NCBI GenBank assembly: GCA_938008665.1
Contig: CALLKA010000010.1
Span: 1 to 17,843, forward strand
Reading direction: 5' to 3'
From: an uncultured Bacteroidota bacterium
Lineage (GTDB): Bacteria > Bacteroidota > Bacteroidia > Chitinophagales > Chitinophagaceae
DNA length: 17,843 bases
The notes beneath the pieces were generated by a model, which saw only the letters and a program-made list of their open reading frames with translations, did no database searches and was not told the DNA's origin. Made by a program: the position numbers and the translations under genes. Shown one piece after another: positions 1 to 7,382 of the stretch. Every line of letters starts with the position of its first letter. The first letter of the stretch is position 1.

Positions 1-420
1 AAACCTTTTTCAATGCCAAAATTTCGTAGCATGCGAGTCGATACACCTTCTGTGGCCACGCATTTACTGGAAGACCCACAAACATGGCTAACGCCAATAG
101 GCCCTTTTTTGCGTAAAAGTAGTTTAGATGAATTGCCTCAACTGTGGAGCATATTCATAGGTGATATGAGTTTAGTCGGCCCTCGCCCAGCCCTATTTAA
201 CCAAGACGACCTAATTACTATGCGCACAGAATTAGGAATCGATGCACTAACACCTGGTTTGACAGGATGGGCTCAAGTCAATGGGCGAGATGATTTATCA
301 ATTGCTGAAAAGGTTCGGCTTGATGCAGAGTATTTACAACGATGCTCTGTTTTTTTTGATTTCAAAATTCTTTTTCTTACAATTTTAAAAGTTACAGCCA
401 AAGTTGGTGTCGCTCACTAA
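1..420 (+). CDS. Undecaprenyl-phosphate sugar-1-phosphate transferase, C-terminal part (partial at window start)
   Basis: This is the end of a bacterial sugar transferase (PF02397 family). The family transfers a sugar-1-phosphate from a UDP-sugar to undecaprenyl phosphate at the inner membrane, the priming step for capsule, exopolysaccharide or O-antigen. The frame is open from base 1, and the residues before the first ATG (KPFS) belong to the family's conserved 'KPF...KFRSM' block, so the gene began upstream and the ATG at 13 is internal. Visible motifs are KFRSM, RKSSLDELPQLW, GDMSLVGPRP, PGLTGWAQVNGRD and LDAEYL, covering the cytoplasmic catalytic core. The protein ends in KVGVAH with TAA at 418-420. 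Only about 139 residues are present, so the membrane-anchor part and the distinction between a long WcaJ-like and a short PglC-like form cannot be seen. The sugar substrate cannot be told from sequence. Confidence 0.93.
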   Translation, partial: KPFSMPKFRSMRVDTPSVATHLLEDPQTWLTPIGPFLRKSSLDELPQLWSIFIGDMSLVGPRPALFNQDDLITMRTELGIDALTPGLTGWAQVNGRDDLSIAEKVRLDAEYLQRCSVFFDFKILFLTILKVTAKVGVAH

Positions 421-501
421 ATCATCTTGCGAGCTATATCGCTATCGCAGCGGCCTTACTATAGCGTTGCAATTTTTAAATACTAAATTGTTCAAGGCGG
501 A
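421..501. other. Short intergenic stretch after the sugar transferase
   Basis: No gene is visible here. A weak inverted repeat (CGCTAT ... ATAGCG, roughly 440-466) is followed by an AT-rich run. It has only six paired bases and a long loop, so I do not call it a terminator. The segment lies between two convergent reading frames, the sugar transferase end and the minus-strand remnant that stops at 502. Confidence 0.4.
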
Positions 502-639
502 CTACTTATTTGCTTCCAAATAAACCCAATCAACAATTTCACTACTCGGAAGGAATCCATCAACAACTTTCTGGAGAATGCTCTTAATCATCACCACATC
601 GTTAGTGTTCAATGCCATATTCAAAGTATCTATTTCCAT
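502..639 (-). pseudogene. Possible C-terminal remnant of a nucleotide-sugar dehydratase/epimerase (CapD-like)
   Basis: A minus-strand frame runs from an ATG at 639 (or an internal ATG at 618) to TAG at 502 and gives 45 or 38 residues. It contains ALNTNDVVMIKSILQK and then PSSEIVDWVYLEANK at its end. An 'ALxTND...IK..L...V..y.P..EIVDWV' pattern resembles, from memory, the extreme C-terminus of polysaccharide-biosynthesis NDP-sugar dehydratases/epimerases. That would fit the neighbouring sugar transferase. Nothing upstream of 643 continues the frame, because a stop lies at 643-645 and the DNA there codes for an EamA transporter on the other strand. I therefore read it as a 3' stump cut at a rearrangement point. 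It could instead be a chance short frame; the family assignment is an inference from a short tail. Confidence 0.33.
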
Positions 640-938
640 TTTCAATTTATGAGATGAGTTTTGTACAACCAGTAATTTTATCTGGCCAATTTTTGATCAT
701 CATTTTATATATTGGTATTGGCAATTCAACCATTGCTTACTTTTTATGGAATAGTGCTATCAGTAGATTAGGAGTAGGTAAAACAGCATTGTTTGGTACG
801 CTGATTCCTTTATTAAGTTCCATTGAAGCAGTGTTTGTACTCAATGAAACCTTTACCATATTTCAAGCCATCAGCGGTTTAATTATATTATCAGGCATTG
901 TTATTAATACATGGCCGTCAAAAAAAATGAATGGATAA
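612..938 (+). pseudogene. EamA/DMT-family transporter, 5'-truncated remnant
   Basis: The 108 residues match the last third of EamA (drug/metabolite transporter) permeases. The segment LYIGIGNSTIAYFLWNSAI is followed by TALFGTLIPLLSSIEAVFVLNE and a final hydrophobic helix (AISGLIILSGIVINTW). Intact members have about ten membrane helices and roughly 290-300 residues, so about two thirds is missing from the N-terminal side. The frame is closed by TAG at 603-605, just before the putative ATG at 612, and there is no recognisable ribosome-binding site. The piece probably does not make a working transporter. The 3' end overlaps the next gene by 8 bases (ATGGATAA), as in a translationally coupled pair, so the downstream junction looks original and only the upstream side looks broken. 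The remaining frame carries no internal stop, which suggests a fairly recent event. Confidence 0.75.
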
Positions 939-1692
939 TACGTTAATATTATTATGCATTATCGCATTTGTCGCCGGATTTGTAGATGCGATCGTTGGCG
1001 GTGGCGGATTAATTCAAACACCTGCTGGTTTAATTTTAATGCCCAATGAATCAGTTGCGCGTGTAATTGGCTCACTTAAAATTCCATCCTTCACTGGTAC
1101 TTTTTTTGCAGCCAGAGAATATCTGCAAAAAGTTAAAATTCCCTTAAAAAGAATATTTCTTTTCACCAGCATTGCTTTTGCTGCATCATTTACAGGCTCC
1201 TATTGCTTAACCATTGTGAGCAATCATTACATGAAACCCATAATATTTTTCGTGTTGGTGATCATTGCCATTTATACTTTCACAAAAAAAAGCTTAGGGC
1301 AATCCAATACCAATAATGCTTTGGAATTTTCAACAAGCAAAGGCGCATTACTATGTTTGGCACTGGGTTTTTATGATGGTTTTATAGGTCCGGGTGCTGG
1401 AAGCTTATTGGTGCTCGCTTTTATTAGCTTTTTGGGGTTTGATTTTTTGCAAGCCAATGCACATGCCAAAGTAGTGAATTTGGCTACGAACCTTGGATCC
1501 ATTGTGTTATTTATCATTAAAGGAAGCATTATGTGGTCTATCGCGATCCCCATGGCCATTTGTAATGCGGTTGGTGGTATACTTGGATCCAAGATGGCCA
1601 TTCAAAAAGGGAATCAGTTTATTCGTACTGTTTTTTTAATTGTTATTATTGCTACGCTTTGCAGATTGGGTTATGATGTATTTTTCCATTAA
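931..1692 (+). CDS. TSUP (TauE/SafE/YfcA-type) membrane permease
   Basis: This 253-residue, strongly hydrophobic protein has the two-fold repeat of the TauE/SafE (PF01925) family. The first half carries GFVDAIVGGGGLIQTPAG (residues about 16-33). The second half carries the equivalent GFYDGFIGPGAGSLL (about 147-161). About eight membrane helices can be drawn. Family members sit in the inner membrane and are thought to move small anions such as sulfite, sulfoacetate or other sulfur-containing organic anions. The substrate here cannot be read from sequence. The length is normal for the YfcA subgroup. The ATG at 931 lies inside the last codons of the upstream EamA remnant. The next gene begins 9 bases after the stop, so it is probably cotranscribed with the TonB-like gene and folC. 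Confidence 0.88.
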   Translation: MDNTLILLCIIAFVAGFVDAIVGGGGLIQTPAGLILMPNESVARVIGSLKIPSFTGTFFAAREYLQKVKIPLKRIFLFTSIAFAASFTGSYCLTIVSNHYMKPIIFFVLVIIAIYTFTKKSLGQSNTNNALEFSTSKGALLCLALGFYDGFIGPGAGSLLVLAFISFLGFDFLQANAHAKVVNLATNLGSIVLFIIKGSIMWSIAIPMAICNAVGGILGSKMAIQKGNQFIRTVFLIVIIATLCRLGYDVFFH

Positions 1693-1701
1693 TTTTAAGC
1701 T

Positions 1702-2484
1702 ATGGAATTAAATTTTGAACAACAAAAGAATATTAAAGCAGGAATTTATACCTCGCTTATTTGCGTGTTACTCTCCTTGTTGTTTTTTATATTTAATTGG
1801 AACCAAGCTGCTCCAACCATCCTTCCACCTGAACCAAGTTATATGGAAGTGAATTTAGGCAATAGTGAAACAGGTGCAGGCGATATAGCTCCAAAAAGTA
1901 AAGAGGCCCCAGCCCCAGAAATAGGAAATTCAAAAATGGTAAAAGCAAGTGCGAATACAAAAGCCATTAAAATTGATAATAGCGTTACAGATGAAAATGA
2001 TGAAGCGATAAAATCATCCAATGCTAAAAATAAATTAAAATCGACACCAGTTCCTCCTGCACCAAAACCAAAAGCATTGATGGGTAAATATGCTGGCGGC
2101 AATGGGAAGGGCGGCAATAACCAAGACAGTTACAACGATGTGAAAGACCAAGGTATTGCCGGAGGCAAAGGTGATCAAGGTGTTGCAGGTGGAAGTATTG
2201 ATGGGAAAAGTTATTCTGGCGAAGGCGGTCCATTTGTGACCAAAGGTGACAGACGTATTACCAAAGCCTATTTGTTTAATGGGGATGTGGAACCTGCCAC
2301 TATTTATGCTGAAATTGAAGTGAACCCATCAGGCACTGGTCGCTTTGTACAAATTGTAAAAGGTTCTTCCTCCAACGATAGTAAATATAAAAAAGCAATT
2401 GTTCAATACCTGACTAAAATTAGCTTTAATACTTCTGACCACAGTTCCAATGTGACTGTTAAATTCAAGTTTGAAAACCAATAA
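1702..2484 (+). CDS. TonB/TolA-like energy transducer (folC-adjacent Bacteroidota type)
   Basis: The protein has 260 residues: a short cytoplasmic N-terminus, one membrane helix (about 13-32), a long periplasmic linker and a compact C-terminal domain (about 178-260). Just after the helix it has EVNLGNSETGAGDIAP, matching the 'VNLG...G.G...P' block of the TonB-like proteins that precede folC in many Bacteroidota. The linker is rich in Lys, Pro and Asn. It then becomes Gly-rich, with near repeats DQGIAGG and DQGVAGG (about 149-164) and a GKSYSGEGG stretch shared with relatives. The C-terminal part resembles a TonB C-terminal fold. The role is presumably coupling proton-motive force to an outer-membrane process. 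Relatives usually follow exbB and exbD, but none is present here and a TSUP permease occupies that position. The partner genes must be elsewhere or lost. Confidence 0.75.
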   Translation: MELNFEQQKNIKAGIYTSLICVLLSLLFFIFNWNQAAPTILPPEPSYMEVNLGNSETGAGDIAPKSKEAPAPEIGNSKMVKASANTKAIKIDNSVTDENDEAIKSSNAKNKLKSTPVPPAPKPKALMGKYAGGNGKGGNNQDSYNDVKDQGIAGGKGDQGVAGGSIDGKSYSGEGGPFVTKGDRRITKAYLFNGDVEPATIYAEIEVNPSGTGRFVQIVKGSSSNDSKYKKAIVQYLTKISFNTSDHSSNVTVKFKFENQ

Positions 2485-2501
2485 AATTTTCAACAACTAA
2501 A

Positions 2502-3836
2502 ATGTCCTATCAAGACACCATTGACTACTTATATAGTCGCCTACCTTTATTTAGTCGGATAGGTCCTGCTGCGATAAAGGCCGACTTACATAATACTATT
2601 GCTATTTGTGATTTTTTGGGCAACCCTCAAAATAAATTCAAAACAATACATATTGCAGGCACCAATGGGAAAGGTTCAACAAGTCATATGTTGGCATCTA
2701 TATTACAAGAAGCAGGATATAAAACCGGATTATACACTTCCCCACACTTATATGATTTTAGAGAGCGCATCAAAGTGAATGGAATCATGTGCTCGGAAAC
2801 ATTTGTGACCTCATTTACAAATAAAATGAAACCATTTATTGAAAAAGTAGCACCTAGCTTTTTCGAAATTACCGTAGGTATGGCTTTTGAATACTTCGCC
2901 GATGAGCATGTAGATATTGCCATTATTGAAACAGGATTGGGGGGTAGATTAGACAGCACTAATATTATAAATCCAATATTAAGTATTATCACCAATATAG
3001 GCATGGATCATATGGCCCTACTAGGAAATACATTACCTGAAATTGCCTCTGAAAAAGCAGGTATCATAAAAGCGGCTACCCCAATTGTCATTAGCGAAGT
3101 AATTCCTGAGACAAAAAATATATTTGATCAAAAAGCCAATAGTTTAAATGCACCCATCTATTATGCAGAAGATTTTATTCAGTTTAAATTCTTCCAAAAT
3201 TATTGGCAAACCTCCTTTTTTGAATTTAATCAACCACTCATTCATTTATTAGACGCTCCCTTATTCCCAAAATCATTTACAGTAGAATGCGATTTACCTG
3301 GAAAATACCAATATAAAAACTTAAAAGGTGTTTTAGTGGCAATGCAAATACTAGCCACGATGGGCTGGAAACTAAGTACCAAAAAGCTTTTGAAGGGGCT
3401 CCTTAATGTTAAAAAAAATACAGGGCTAATGGGCAGATGGGAATGCATACAAATAAACCCAAGAATCATTTTAGATGTAGCACATAATGAACACGGTATA
3501 AAAGCATTATTAGAACAATTAGAAAGCCTACACTATACACAATTACATATCGTAACAGGCATGGTCAAAGACAAGGATGTGAATGCCGTTTTAAATTTAC
3601 TACCCAAACAAGCGAAATACTATTTTACACAATCACACATTCCTAGGGCATTAGCCGTAAGTGAATTAGCCAGTAAAGGAAATACATTTGATTTAATTGG
3701 CAGCCAGTTCGAAAATGTAAATATTGCATTACAATCTGCAAATAAAAATGCTACACCTAATGATTTAATATTGGTGATTGGAAGTGTATTTTTAGTTGCC
3801 GAAGTGGACCGAAGCCAACTATACAAATCGAATTAA
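2502..3836 (+). CDS. folC: Bifunctional folylpolyglutamate synthase / dihydrofolate synthase
   Basis: This 444-residue cytoplasmic Mur-ligase-family enzyme adds L-glutamate to dihydropteroate or to (tetrahydro)folates using ATP. The P-loop GTNGKGST lies at residues 53-60, followed by the folate-binding-loop region SPHLYDFRERIKVNG (80-94). IETGLGGRLDSTN spans about 142-154, TNIGMDH about 164-170, and SEKAGIIK about 183-190, where K185 is the likely carbamylated lysine. The C-terminal Mur-ligase domain includes GRWE and DVAHNEHG. The length is normal. The start ATG is 17 bases after the TonB-like stop without a strong Shine-Dalgarno, usual for this phylum. It ends 12 bases before the convergent DinB-like gene with no obvious hairpin between them. 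Confidence 0.95.
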   Translation: MSYQDTIDYLYSRLPLFSRIGPAAIKADLHNTIAICDFLGNPQNKFKTIHIAGTNGKGSTSHMLASILQEAGYKTGLYTSPHLYDFRERIKVNGIMCSETFVTSFTNKMKPFIEKVAPSFFEITVGMAFEYFADEHVDIAIIETGLGGRLDSTNIINPILSIITNIGMDHMALLGNTLPEIASEKAGIIKAATPIVISEVIPETKNIFDQKANSLNAPIYYAEDFIQFKFFQNYWQTSFFEFNQPLIHLLDAPLFPKSFTVECDLPGKYQYKNLKGVLVAMQILATMGWKLSTKKLLKGLLNVKKNTGLMGRWECIQINPRIILDVAHNEHGIKALLEQLESLHYTQLHIVTGMVKDKDVNAVLNLLPKQAKYYFTQSHIPRALAVSELASKGNTFDLIGSQFENVNIALQSANKNATPNDLILVIGSVFLVAEVDRSQLYKSN

Positions 3837-3848
3837 AGTCATTTTAAC

Positions 3849-4376
3849 TTACCAACCTTTCTGCTCGCATAAATTTTTGATATGTGCGATATGATGCCTC
3901 CCATGCCAGGAATAAATACAAAGCATATCCCACAAACTTACATCTGCTTTACGTTCAGGGTGGTATAATTTACGTTGCCATTGTTCGTCAGTCATTGATT
4001 CTAGTAAATTAACCCAACGATGATGAAGTGCATGCAAAATGGTGGTTGAATAATTCACAGGCGTGTTTAATACATCTGCCGTATTTACCCAGGCATCCTG
4101 TTGATAAGGTTTTATTGGAGGTGTATCTTCCGTGAGTGCTAATTTAAATCGAATGAAAGCATTCATGTGACTATCCGCAATGTGTCCAATCAACTGTTGT
4201 ACAGTCCAACCACCTTCTCTATATGGCGTATCTAATTGTGCCTTATCTAAATGCTGTATTGTAAATTCAATATCAGCTGGAGTAACCCTAACTTCATTGA
4301 TCCATTGCTTTTTTGTTGCTTCAGAAAAAGGCATGGGCTCATATTTTCCAATTGGGTAACGAGGATCTACGGTCAT
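3849..4376 (-). CDS. YfiT/BstA-like DinB-fold metal-dependent protein
   Basis: The 175-residue protein is close in pattern to Bacillus YfiT, a DinB-superfamily four-helix protein. Shared blocks are DPRYPIGKYEP near the N-terminus, LDTPYREGGWTVQQLIGHIADSHMN, IRFKLALTEDTPPIKPY, and the C-terminal YSWHGRHHIAHI. The expected metal ligands are present: His65, His158 and His162, matching the three-His site of YfiT by alignment from memory. The superfamily includes thiol-S-transferases, but bacillithiol use is not established for this protein, so the substrate is left open. It probably shares an mRNA with the ABC ATPase whose stop lies 39 bases upstream. ATG at 4374-4376 is chosen because the conserved N-terminal block starts at once. 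Confidence 0.88.
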   Translation of the reverse strand: MTVDPRYPIGKYEPMPFSEATKKQWINEVRVTPADIEFTIQHLDKAQLDTPYREGGWTVQQLIGHIADSHMNAFIRFKLALTEDTPPIKPYQQDAWVNTADVLNTPVNYSTTILHALHHRWVNLLESMTDEQWQRKLYHPERKADVSLWDMLCIYSWHGRHHIAHIKNLCEQKGW

Positions 4377-4415
4377 AATAAGTAATTTATTTTAAGAATA
4401 TTTTATTGATTTTAA

Positions 4416-5177
4416 TTAATCTTCTCTCCAAGCTTTTCCTGTACGATGAATAAATACATCTTCCAAATTTGCTTTTTTTACTTCCTTCACTTTTTCAAAA
4501 CCAGTTGCCACCAATTCATCAATGAGGGCATTGGGGGTATCAATTGCAATTATTTCACCACTATCTATAATGGCCACACGATCACACAAAACTTCCGCTT
4601 CATCCATATAATGTGTCGTAATAATTACAGTTGTCCCATTGTCCCTAATCTCTTTTATTAAATCCCATAAATTACGACGTGCTTGCGGATCAAGCCCAGT
4701 AGTGGGTTCATCTAAAAAAACAATGGTTGGTTTATTGATTAATGTGGTTGCGATAGAGAATCTTTGTTTTTGCCCCCCACTTAATTGTTTAAATTTCGCA
4801 TTCGCCTTGTCGGATAAATTTACTTTATTTAGTAAGGATAAAGGATCAATTTCAGTTTGATATAATCCAACAAACAATTCAATGAGTTCTGTTAAAGTTA
4901 AGCTGGGATAAAAGCCAGCTGTTTGCAATTGAACACCAATAATTTTTTTGATAGCTTCTGGCGCATCGTCAATACTTAATCCGTTCACCCAAATTTCTCC
5001 ACTCGTTTTTTCTCTTAATGTTTCAATGATTTCTAAGGTAGTGGATTTGCCAGCGCCATTGGGGCCTAAAAGTCCGAAAATTTCACCGGGATTCACTTCA
5101 AAACTAATCCCATTCACTGCTGTAAAATTGCCATATTTCTTAACCAAATTTTTAACGGTAATAATCGGTGTAGGCAT
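4416..5177 (-). CDS. ABC transporter ATP-binding protein (DrrA/CcmA-like, ABC-2 type)
   Basis: This is a 253-residue nucleotide-binding subunit. It carries Walker A GPNGAGKS (38-45), a Q-loop (GVQLQ, about 81-85), signature LSGGQ (132-136), Walker B IVFLDE (152-157), the D-loop region GLDPQ, and an H-loop histidine at 189. The C-terminal NLEDVFIHRTGK is the tail seen in DrrA-type ATPases that work with ABC-2 membrane subunits. No permease is next to it: upstream is the divergent purK and downstream is the DinB-like gene. The membrane partner must be encoded elsewhere, and the substrate is unknown. The promoter upstream is a good match to the Bacteroidota consensus. The ATG at 5175-5177 gives the normal family N-terminus. 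Confidence 0.92.
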   Translation of the reverse strand: MPTPIITVKNLVKKYGNFTAVNGISFEVNPGEIFGLLGPNGAGKSTTLEIIETLREKTSGEIWVNGLSIDDAPEAIKKIIGVQLQTAGFYPSLTLTELIELFVGLYQTEIDPLSLLNKVNLSDKANAKFKQLSGGQKQRFSIATTLINKPTIVFLDEPTTGLDPQARRNLWDLIKEIRDNGTTVIITTHYMDEAEVLCDRVAIIDSGEIIAIDTPNALIDELVATGFEKVKEVKKANLEDVFIHRTGKAWRED

Positions 5178-5199
5178 GGTACTTAGCTATTAATAATCA

Positions 5200-5230
5200 C
5201 AAATTTAACTGCTTTTGATCGCCTTGCAAA
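5200..5230 (-). promoter_or_regulatory. Bacteroidota-type promoter for the ABC ATPase/DinB pair
   Basis: Read on the minus strand, TTTG (5227-5230) is followed after 19 bases by TAAATTTG (5200-5207), matching the TTTG / TAnnTTTG promoter described for Bacteroidota primary sigma factors. Transcription would start near 5193-5196, about 16-20 bases before the ATG at 5177. Confidence 0.62.
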
Positions 5231-5253
5231 ATGAAAACTTAAGCAAGACCCCT

Positions 5254-5261
5254 TATCTTTG
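5254..5261 (+). promoter_or_regulatory. Probable -7 element upstream of purK
   Basis: TATCTTTG matches TAnnTTTG and lies 18 bases before the purK ATG. No clear TTTG is found at the expected distance upstream, so only the -7 box is supported. It lies back to back with the promoter for the ABC ATPase in the same 101-base gap. Confidence 0.45.
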
Positions 5262-5278
5262 TAAAAAGGTATAAATAA

Positions 5279-6400
5279 ATGAAAGTAGGAATTCTAGGCG
5301 GCGGACAATTGGGGCGCATGTTATTGCAAGCTGCAGCAAACTATGATGTGACTACTTATGTTTTAGAAAACGACGCACACTGTCCTGCTGCTCATTTATG
5401 TCATCATTTTACCTTGGGCAATATTCAGGACTTTAATTCAGTATATAACTTTGGAAAGCAATTAGACGCACTCACTATTGAAATTGAAGCAGTGAATGTG
5501 GAAGCATTGGAAAAACTGGAACAAGAAGGTGTTAAAGTTTACCCTACTCCAGCTGCCATTCGCATTATAAAAAACAAAATTCTTCAAAAAGAGTTTTATC
5601 AAAAAAATGAAATCCCTACATCTGAATTTCATATTACACAACACCAATCAGATCTATTACAACATATTACTTTTTTACCTGCTGTTCATAAATTAGGGGA
5701 AGGTGGTTATGATGGCAAAGGGGTGCAAGTAATTAATAGTGAAAAGGAAATTGAATTAGGGTTCAATGCACCTGCAGTCCTTGAAAAAAAGGTAGCCATC
5801 GCAAAAGAAATTGCACTGATTGTTGGCATGAATGCGGAAGGAAAAACAATCATCTACCCTCCTGCTGAAATGATTTTTGATCCTATATATAATTTACTCG
5901 ACTATCAATTAAGCCCAGCAAAATTAGAAGAAAAGCAACTTTGGAAAGCCCAAGCGATTGCACGAAAAGTAATGAGTGGATTAAATAGTCCTGGCCTTTT
6001 TGCCATTGAATTATTTATTGATAAATCTGGGGATGTCCTTGTGAACGAAACTGCCCCTCGAGTGCATAATAGCGGACATCACACCATTGAAGCAAACTAT
6101 AGTAGCCAATATGATATGCTATGGCGCATATTGTTAAATTATCCATTGGGTAATCCAGATGAAATTTTACCTTCTGCGATTGTGAATATTATTGGTGCGG
6201 AAGGATTTACTGGAGATGTGATTTATGAAGGATTAGATGAGGTACTTAAAATGGACAATGTTTTTGTGCACTTATATGGTAAAAAACAAACCAAGCCTGG
6301 TCGTAAAATGGGGCATGTAACTATTATCAGTAGCGACTATCAGGATTTAACACATAAAGCAAATAAAATAAAGCATACACTTAAAGCCGTTACTTTATAG
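5279..6400 (+). CDS. purK: N5-carboxyaminoimidazole ribonucleotide synthase
   Basis: PurK is a cytoplasmic ATP-grasp enzyme that carboxylates AIR with bicarbonate and ATP to give N5-CAIR in purine synthesis. The 373-residue protein starts with the PurK dinucleotide-like motif GILGGGQLGRML (4-15). It has the ATP-grasp loop KLGEGGYDGKG near residue 139-149, and near the C-terminus the block VNETAPRVHNSGHHTIEA, which holds the Mg/ATP acidic residue and the substrate-binding RxHNSGH. The usual Pro in RPHNSGH is Val here, a conservative oddity. The length is normal. purE, its usual partner, is not adjacent. The 3' end overlaps the convergent DUF3078 gene by 6 bases. Confidence 0.95.
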   Translation: MKVGILGGGQLGRMLLQAAANYDVTTYVLENDAHCPAAHLCHHFTLGNIQDFNSVYNFGKQLDALTIEIEAVNVEALEKLEQEGVKVYPTPAAIRIIKNKILQKEFYQKNEIPTSEFHITQHQSDLLQHITFLPAVHKLGEGGYDGKGVQVINSEKEIELGFNAPAVLEKKVAIAKEIALIVGMNAEGKTIIYPPAEMIFDPIYNLLDYQLSPAKLEEKQLWKAQAIARKVMSGLNSPGLFAIELFIDKSGDVLVNETAPRVHNSGHHTIEANYSSQYDMLWRILLNYPLGNPDEILPSAIVNIIGAEGFTGDVIYEGLDEVLKMDNVFVHLYGKKQTKPGRKMGHVTIISSDYQDLTHKANKIKHTLKAVTL

Positions 6401-7360
6401 TTTTGTTTTAATCAAAGTCTTTTTTACTTGTAAAGTTTTTTGGTACCCAATGCCAATGATGCTTTTAAGCTGTAAACCCGGAGATGATTTTGTAGGACCA
6501 AATATTTTAATTTTATCATCATAGATCAAGTCCAAATTATAGGTAGCTGAAAAATATTTATTTATTTTAAAGCTGAAATAATTGGTCATGTATAAATTTA
6601 AATTCTCCGGCTTTTCATTATAATTTGAAAACAAATCCGCCCTACCACGATACATCACATTGGTTGCAATGTCATCAGCATAGTTAATTGTAATAAACGT
6701 ACCCGTCTCCTTTGAAATTTTCGACCCTGGCTGCACCCCATACTTACCTAAGTCGGATAATGTTTTATTTAAAACTAAGGTGGTTCTTGAAGTTAAAGGA
6801 GAAAAGAATATAGAAAAACGGTTAGAAGGTTTAAAATCCAAACCTGCGGACAAAATAATATATGCTGGTGATAAAAAAGAAGAGGTTAATGTTTTATTAG
6901 TTCCGCTAAAACTATAACCATGAAATAATTGAGATCTAAAATTAAATAGTCCAGAAACAAACCACATACCAGAAGTATCAATTTGGTATCCGTACTTACT
7001 TAATAAATCAAATCTGTCGTCATTCTTTCGCCCACCCAAACTAGTAGATTGAATAAACCCAAGATTAACATCTAAATTATTATCCCAATTTTGATGCGGC
7101 TTCTTAAACAAAAGAAAATAATTGAAATAGGATCCAATAGCCATATTAAAATTATCACCCCCGGCAGCCCAATTGCTCAATGAACTTTGTGATAAATTAA
7201 AGTTGTACAAGCCCCCTTGCTTCCAATTCCAGCGGGAAGTGTCATTATCCTTTCGGATATTTCTGCCAGTTTCAGAGCGTAATTTTGTTACGGTAATATT
7301 TTGTGCGATTAGTACAATTGCAAAATGAAAAAACAAAATAAATAGAAGCCCTTTACGCAT
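6395..7360 (-). CDS. DUF3078 family protein (predicted outer-membrane or periplasmic)
   Basis: This is a 321-residue protein with an N-terminal signal peptide (MRKGLLFILFFHFAIVLIAQN, cleavage likely before or near Gln). The mature part is rich in alternating aromatic and polar residues. It includes the DUF3078 hallmark W-x-x-GG-x-YNFNLSQSSLSNWAAGGDN, then NWDNNLDVNLG and LSKYGYQID, and later stretches look like beta strands. This fits an outer-membrane barrel-like protein of unknown role. I chose the ATG at 7360 over the one at 7390. The signal peptide begins there, and the bases that would encode the upstream extension contain a TATATTTG promoter box. No operon partner is visible. Confidence 0.85.
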   Translation of the reverse strand: MRKGLLFILFFHFAIVLIAQNITVTKLRSETGRNIRKDNDTSRWNWKQGGLYNFNLSQSSLSNWAAGGDNFNMAIGSYFNYFLLFKKPHQNWDNNLDVNLGFIQSTSLGGRKNDDRFDLLSKYGYQIDTSGMWFVSGLFNFRSQLFHGYSFSGTNKTLTSSFLSPAYIILSAGLDFKPSNRFSIFFSPLTSRTTLVLNKTLSDLGKYGVQPGSKISKETGTFITINYADDIATNVMYRGRADLFSNYNEKPENLNLYMTNYFSFKINKYFSATYNLDLIYDDKIKIFGPTKSSPGLQLKSIIGIGYQKTLQVKKTLIKTKL

Positions 7361-7374
7361 TTGCCGGTTTTTAT

Positions 7375-7382
7375 CAAATATA
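7375..7382 (-). promoter_or_regulatory. Probable -7 element for the DUF3078 gene
   Basis: On the minus strand TATATTTG fits TAnnTTTG and ends 15 bases before the chosen ATG. No clear -33 TTTG is seen. Its position inside the extension from the ATG at 7390 supports the downstream start and implies a very short leader. Confidence 0.45.

Noticed and set aside
421..501. Weak CGCTAT/ATAGCG hairpin after the sugar transferase as a terminator
   Set aside because: Only six pairs with a long loop and no adjacent T-run.
1371..3826. Several open frames of 60-110 codons antisense to the TSUP, TonB-like and folC genes
   Set aside because: They lie wholly within well-supported genes in another frame and show no family motifs.
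4446..5193. Plus-strand frames opposite the ABC ATPase
   Set aside because: They are the complement of a complete ATPase with all ABC motifs and have no recognisable product.
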